Below, piece after piece: positions 63,281 through 64,000 of a stretch of DNA of 64,000 nucleotides. Below the pieces are notes generated by a model. The model was not told where the DNA came from, did not search any database, and saw only the letters and a list, made by a program, of their open reading frames with translations. Source of the DNA: Vitis vinifera. Lineage: Eukaryota; Streptophyta; Magnoliopsida; Vitales; Vitaceae. The stretch is from positions 1,069,001-1,133,000 of the forward strand of contig NC_081815.1 of assembly GCF_030704535.1 (NCBI RefSeq), written 5' to 3'. A program made the translations under genes and the position numbers. How positions within the stretch are numbered: the stretch's first letter is position 1; the number at the start of each line of letters is the position of its first letter.

Positions 63281-64000
63281 ATGAATCCTACTGCTATTAC
63301 AGGCTATTTGTTTGGTATTGAACAATTAAGTGGGGCAAATTTTAAAAAATGGAAGGAACAAATTGGAATTGTTATTGGTTGCATGGATTTAGACTATGCC
63401 TTAAGAGAGCCTACACCCACAAAGCCTACTTCCGAAAGTACTAATGAACAAAAGGCTTTATACGAAAAGTGGGAGCATTCTAATCGTATGAGTCTAATGA
63501 TTATGAAAGGTTCAATCACTCCTACAATTCGTGGAGCAATCCCAGATTCAGATAATGCAATGAGCTATATTAAATCAGTTGAAGAACAATTCTTAGGAAC
63601 TTTCAAGTCCTTGGCAAGTACTCTTATGATCAAAATAATAACAATGAAATATGATGGTCATAGTGGTGTACGTGAGCACATCATGAAGATGAGTGACATG
63701 ACTTCTCAATTGAAAGGAATGAACATGACAATTTCTGAAGGTTTTCTTGTTCACTTCATAATGACTTCCCTTCCTTCACAATTTGGTAATTTCAAAATTA
63801 ATTATAATACTCAGAAGGATAAGTAGAAAATGAGTGAACTAATTTTCATGTCTATTCAAGAAGAAGAGAGACTTAAAGTGGAAAAGCCCGATATGGCTCA
63901 CCTCACTATTGGTCCAAATAAAAAATCCTTAAAGAAAGGTAAAGGTAATAAGAAGAAGCAAGGTAATGATGTATCTCACAATGGGCAAAATGATGAAAAT
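63281..64000 (+). mobile_element. Copia-type retrotransposon fossil, gag region, cut by the window edge
   Basis: The encoded protein shows the Ty1/copia gag (UBN2) pattern: an N-terminal motif with LSGANFKKWKEQI, then a helical capsid-like region (YIKSVEEQFLGTF), then a Lys-rich stretch heading towards the expected zinc-knuckle region beyond the edge. The element looks broken, with about one break in the visible part. The 5' LTR and primer-binding site were not located with confidence; protease, integrase and reverse transcriptase would lie outside the window. Good overall preservation suggests a younger age than the LTR fossils at 9 and 28 kb. Confidence 0.8.

Overview
This is an AT-rich plant nuclear window from a eudicot; the gene set, intron style and repeat families fit a grapevine-like (Vitis) genome, but the species is inferred. 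There is no bacterial-style gene organisation. Nine host protein-coding genes can be supported: two stress-response A/B-barrel (UP3-like) genes, an acyl-CoA-binding protein, an ELF4-like clock protein, ribosomal protein S3, the RPA 70 kDa subunit, photosystem II PsbX, and two MSL10-type mechanosensitive channels.

Layout. 1-11.8 kb: intergenic, with a 50-bp tandem repeat, MITE-like elements and a copia-type LTR fossil. 11.8-19.8 kb: a direct duplication carrying the two UP3-like genes on the minus strand, separated by unique sequence. 20.7-22.9 kb: unrecognised coding-like debris. 23.1-24.4 kb: ACBP (minus). 24.4-32.9 kb: repeats, including a large degenerate LTR, two adjacent 121-bp snap-back MITEs and an 85-bp near-perfect hairpin. 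33-34.6 kb: ELF4-like gene (plus) with an intron in its 5' leader and an upstream ORF split by that intron. 36.6-39 kb: MITEs and a 91-bp repeat. 40.3-46.8 kb: a compact gene island: RPS3 (minus) and RPA1 (plus) share a short divergent promoter, and PsbX (minus) converges on RPA1. 47.9-61.8 kb: a second tandem duplication with two intact MSL10-like genes (minus). The right edge enters a copia element (gag region).

The most interesting signal is in the 1.7-kb third intron of RPS3. Three diverged copies of a 135-137-nt minus-strand module each have the hairpin-H box-hairpin-ACA layout of box H/ACA snoRNAs, with stems kept despite base changes. They look like an intron-hosted snoRNA cluster processed from a ribosomal protein pre-mRNA.

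The genes do not form one pathway. RPS3 and its candidate snoRNAs serve ribosome biogenesis, RPA1 serves DNA replication and repair, PsbX photosynthesis, ELF4-like the clock, ACBP acyl-CoA handling, and the MSL pair membrane-tension sensing. All calls were made by eye; no database or folding search was run.
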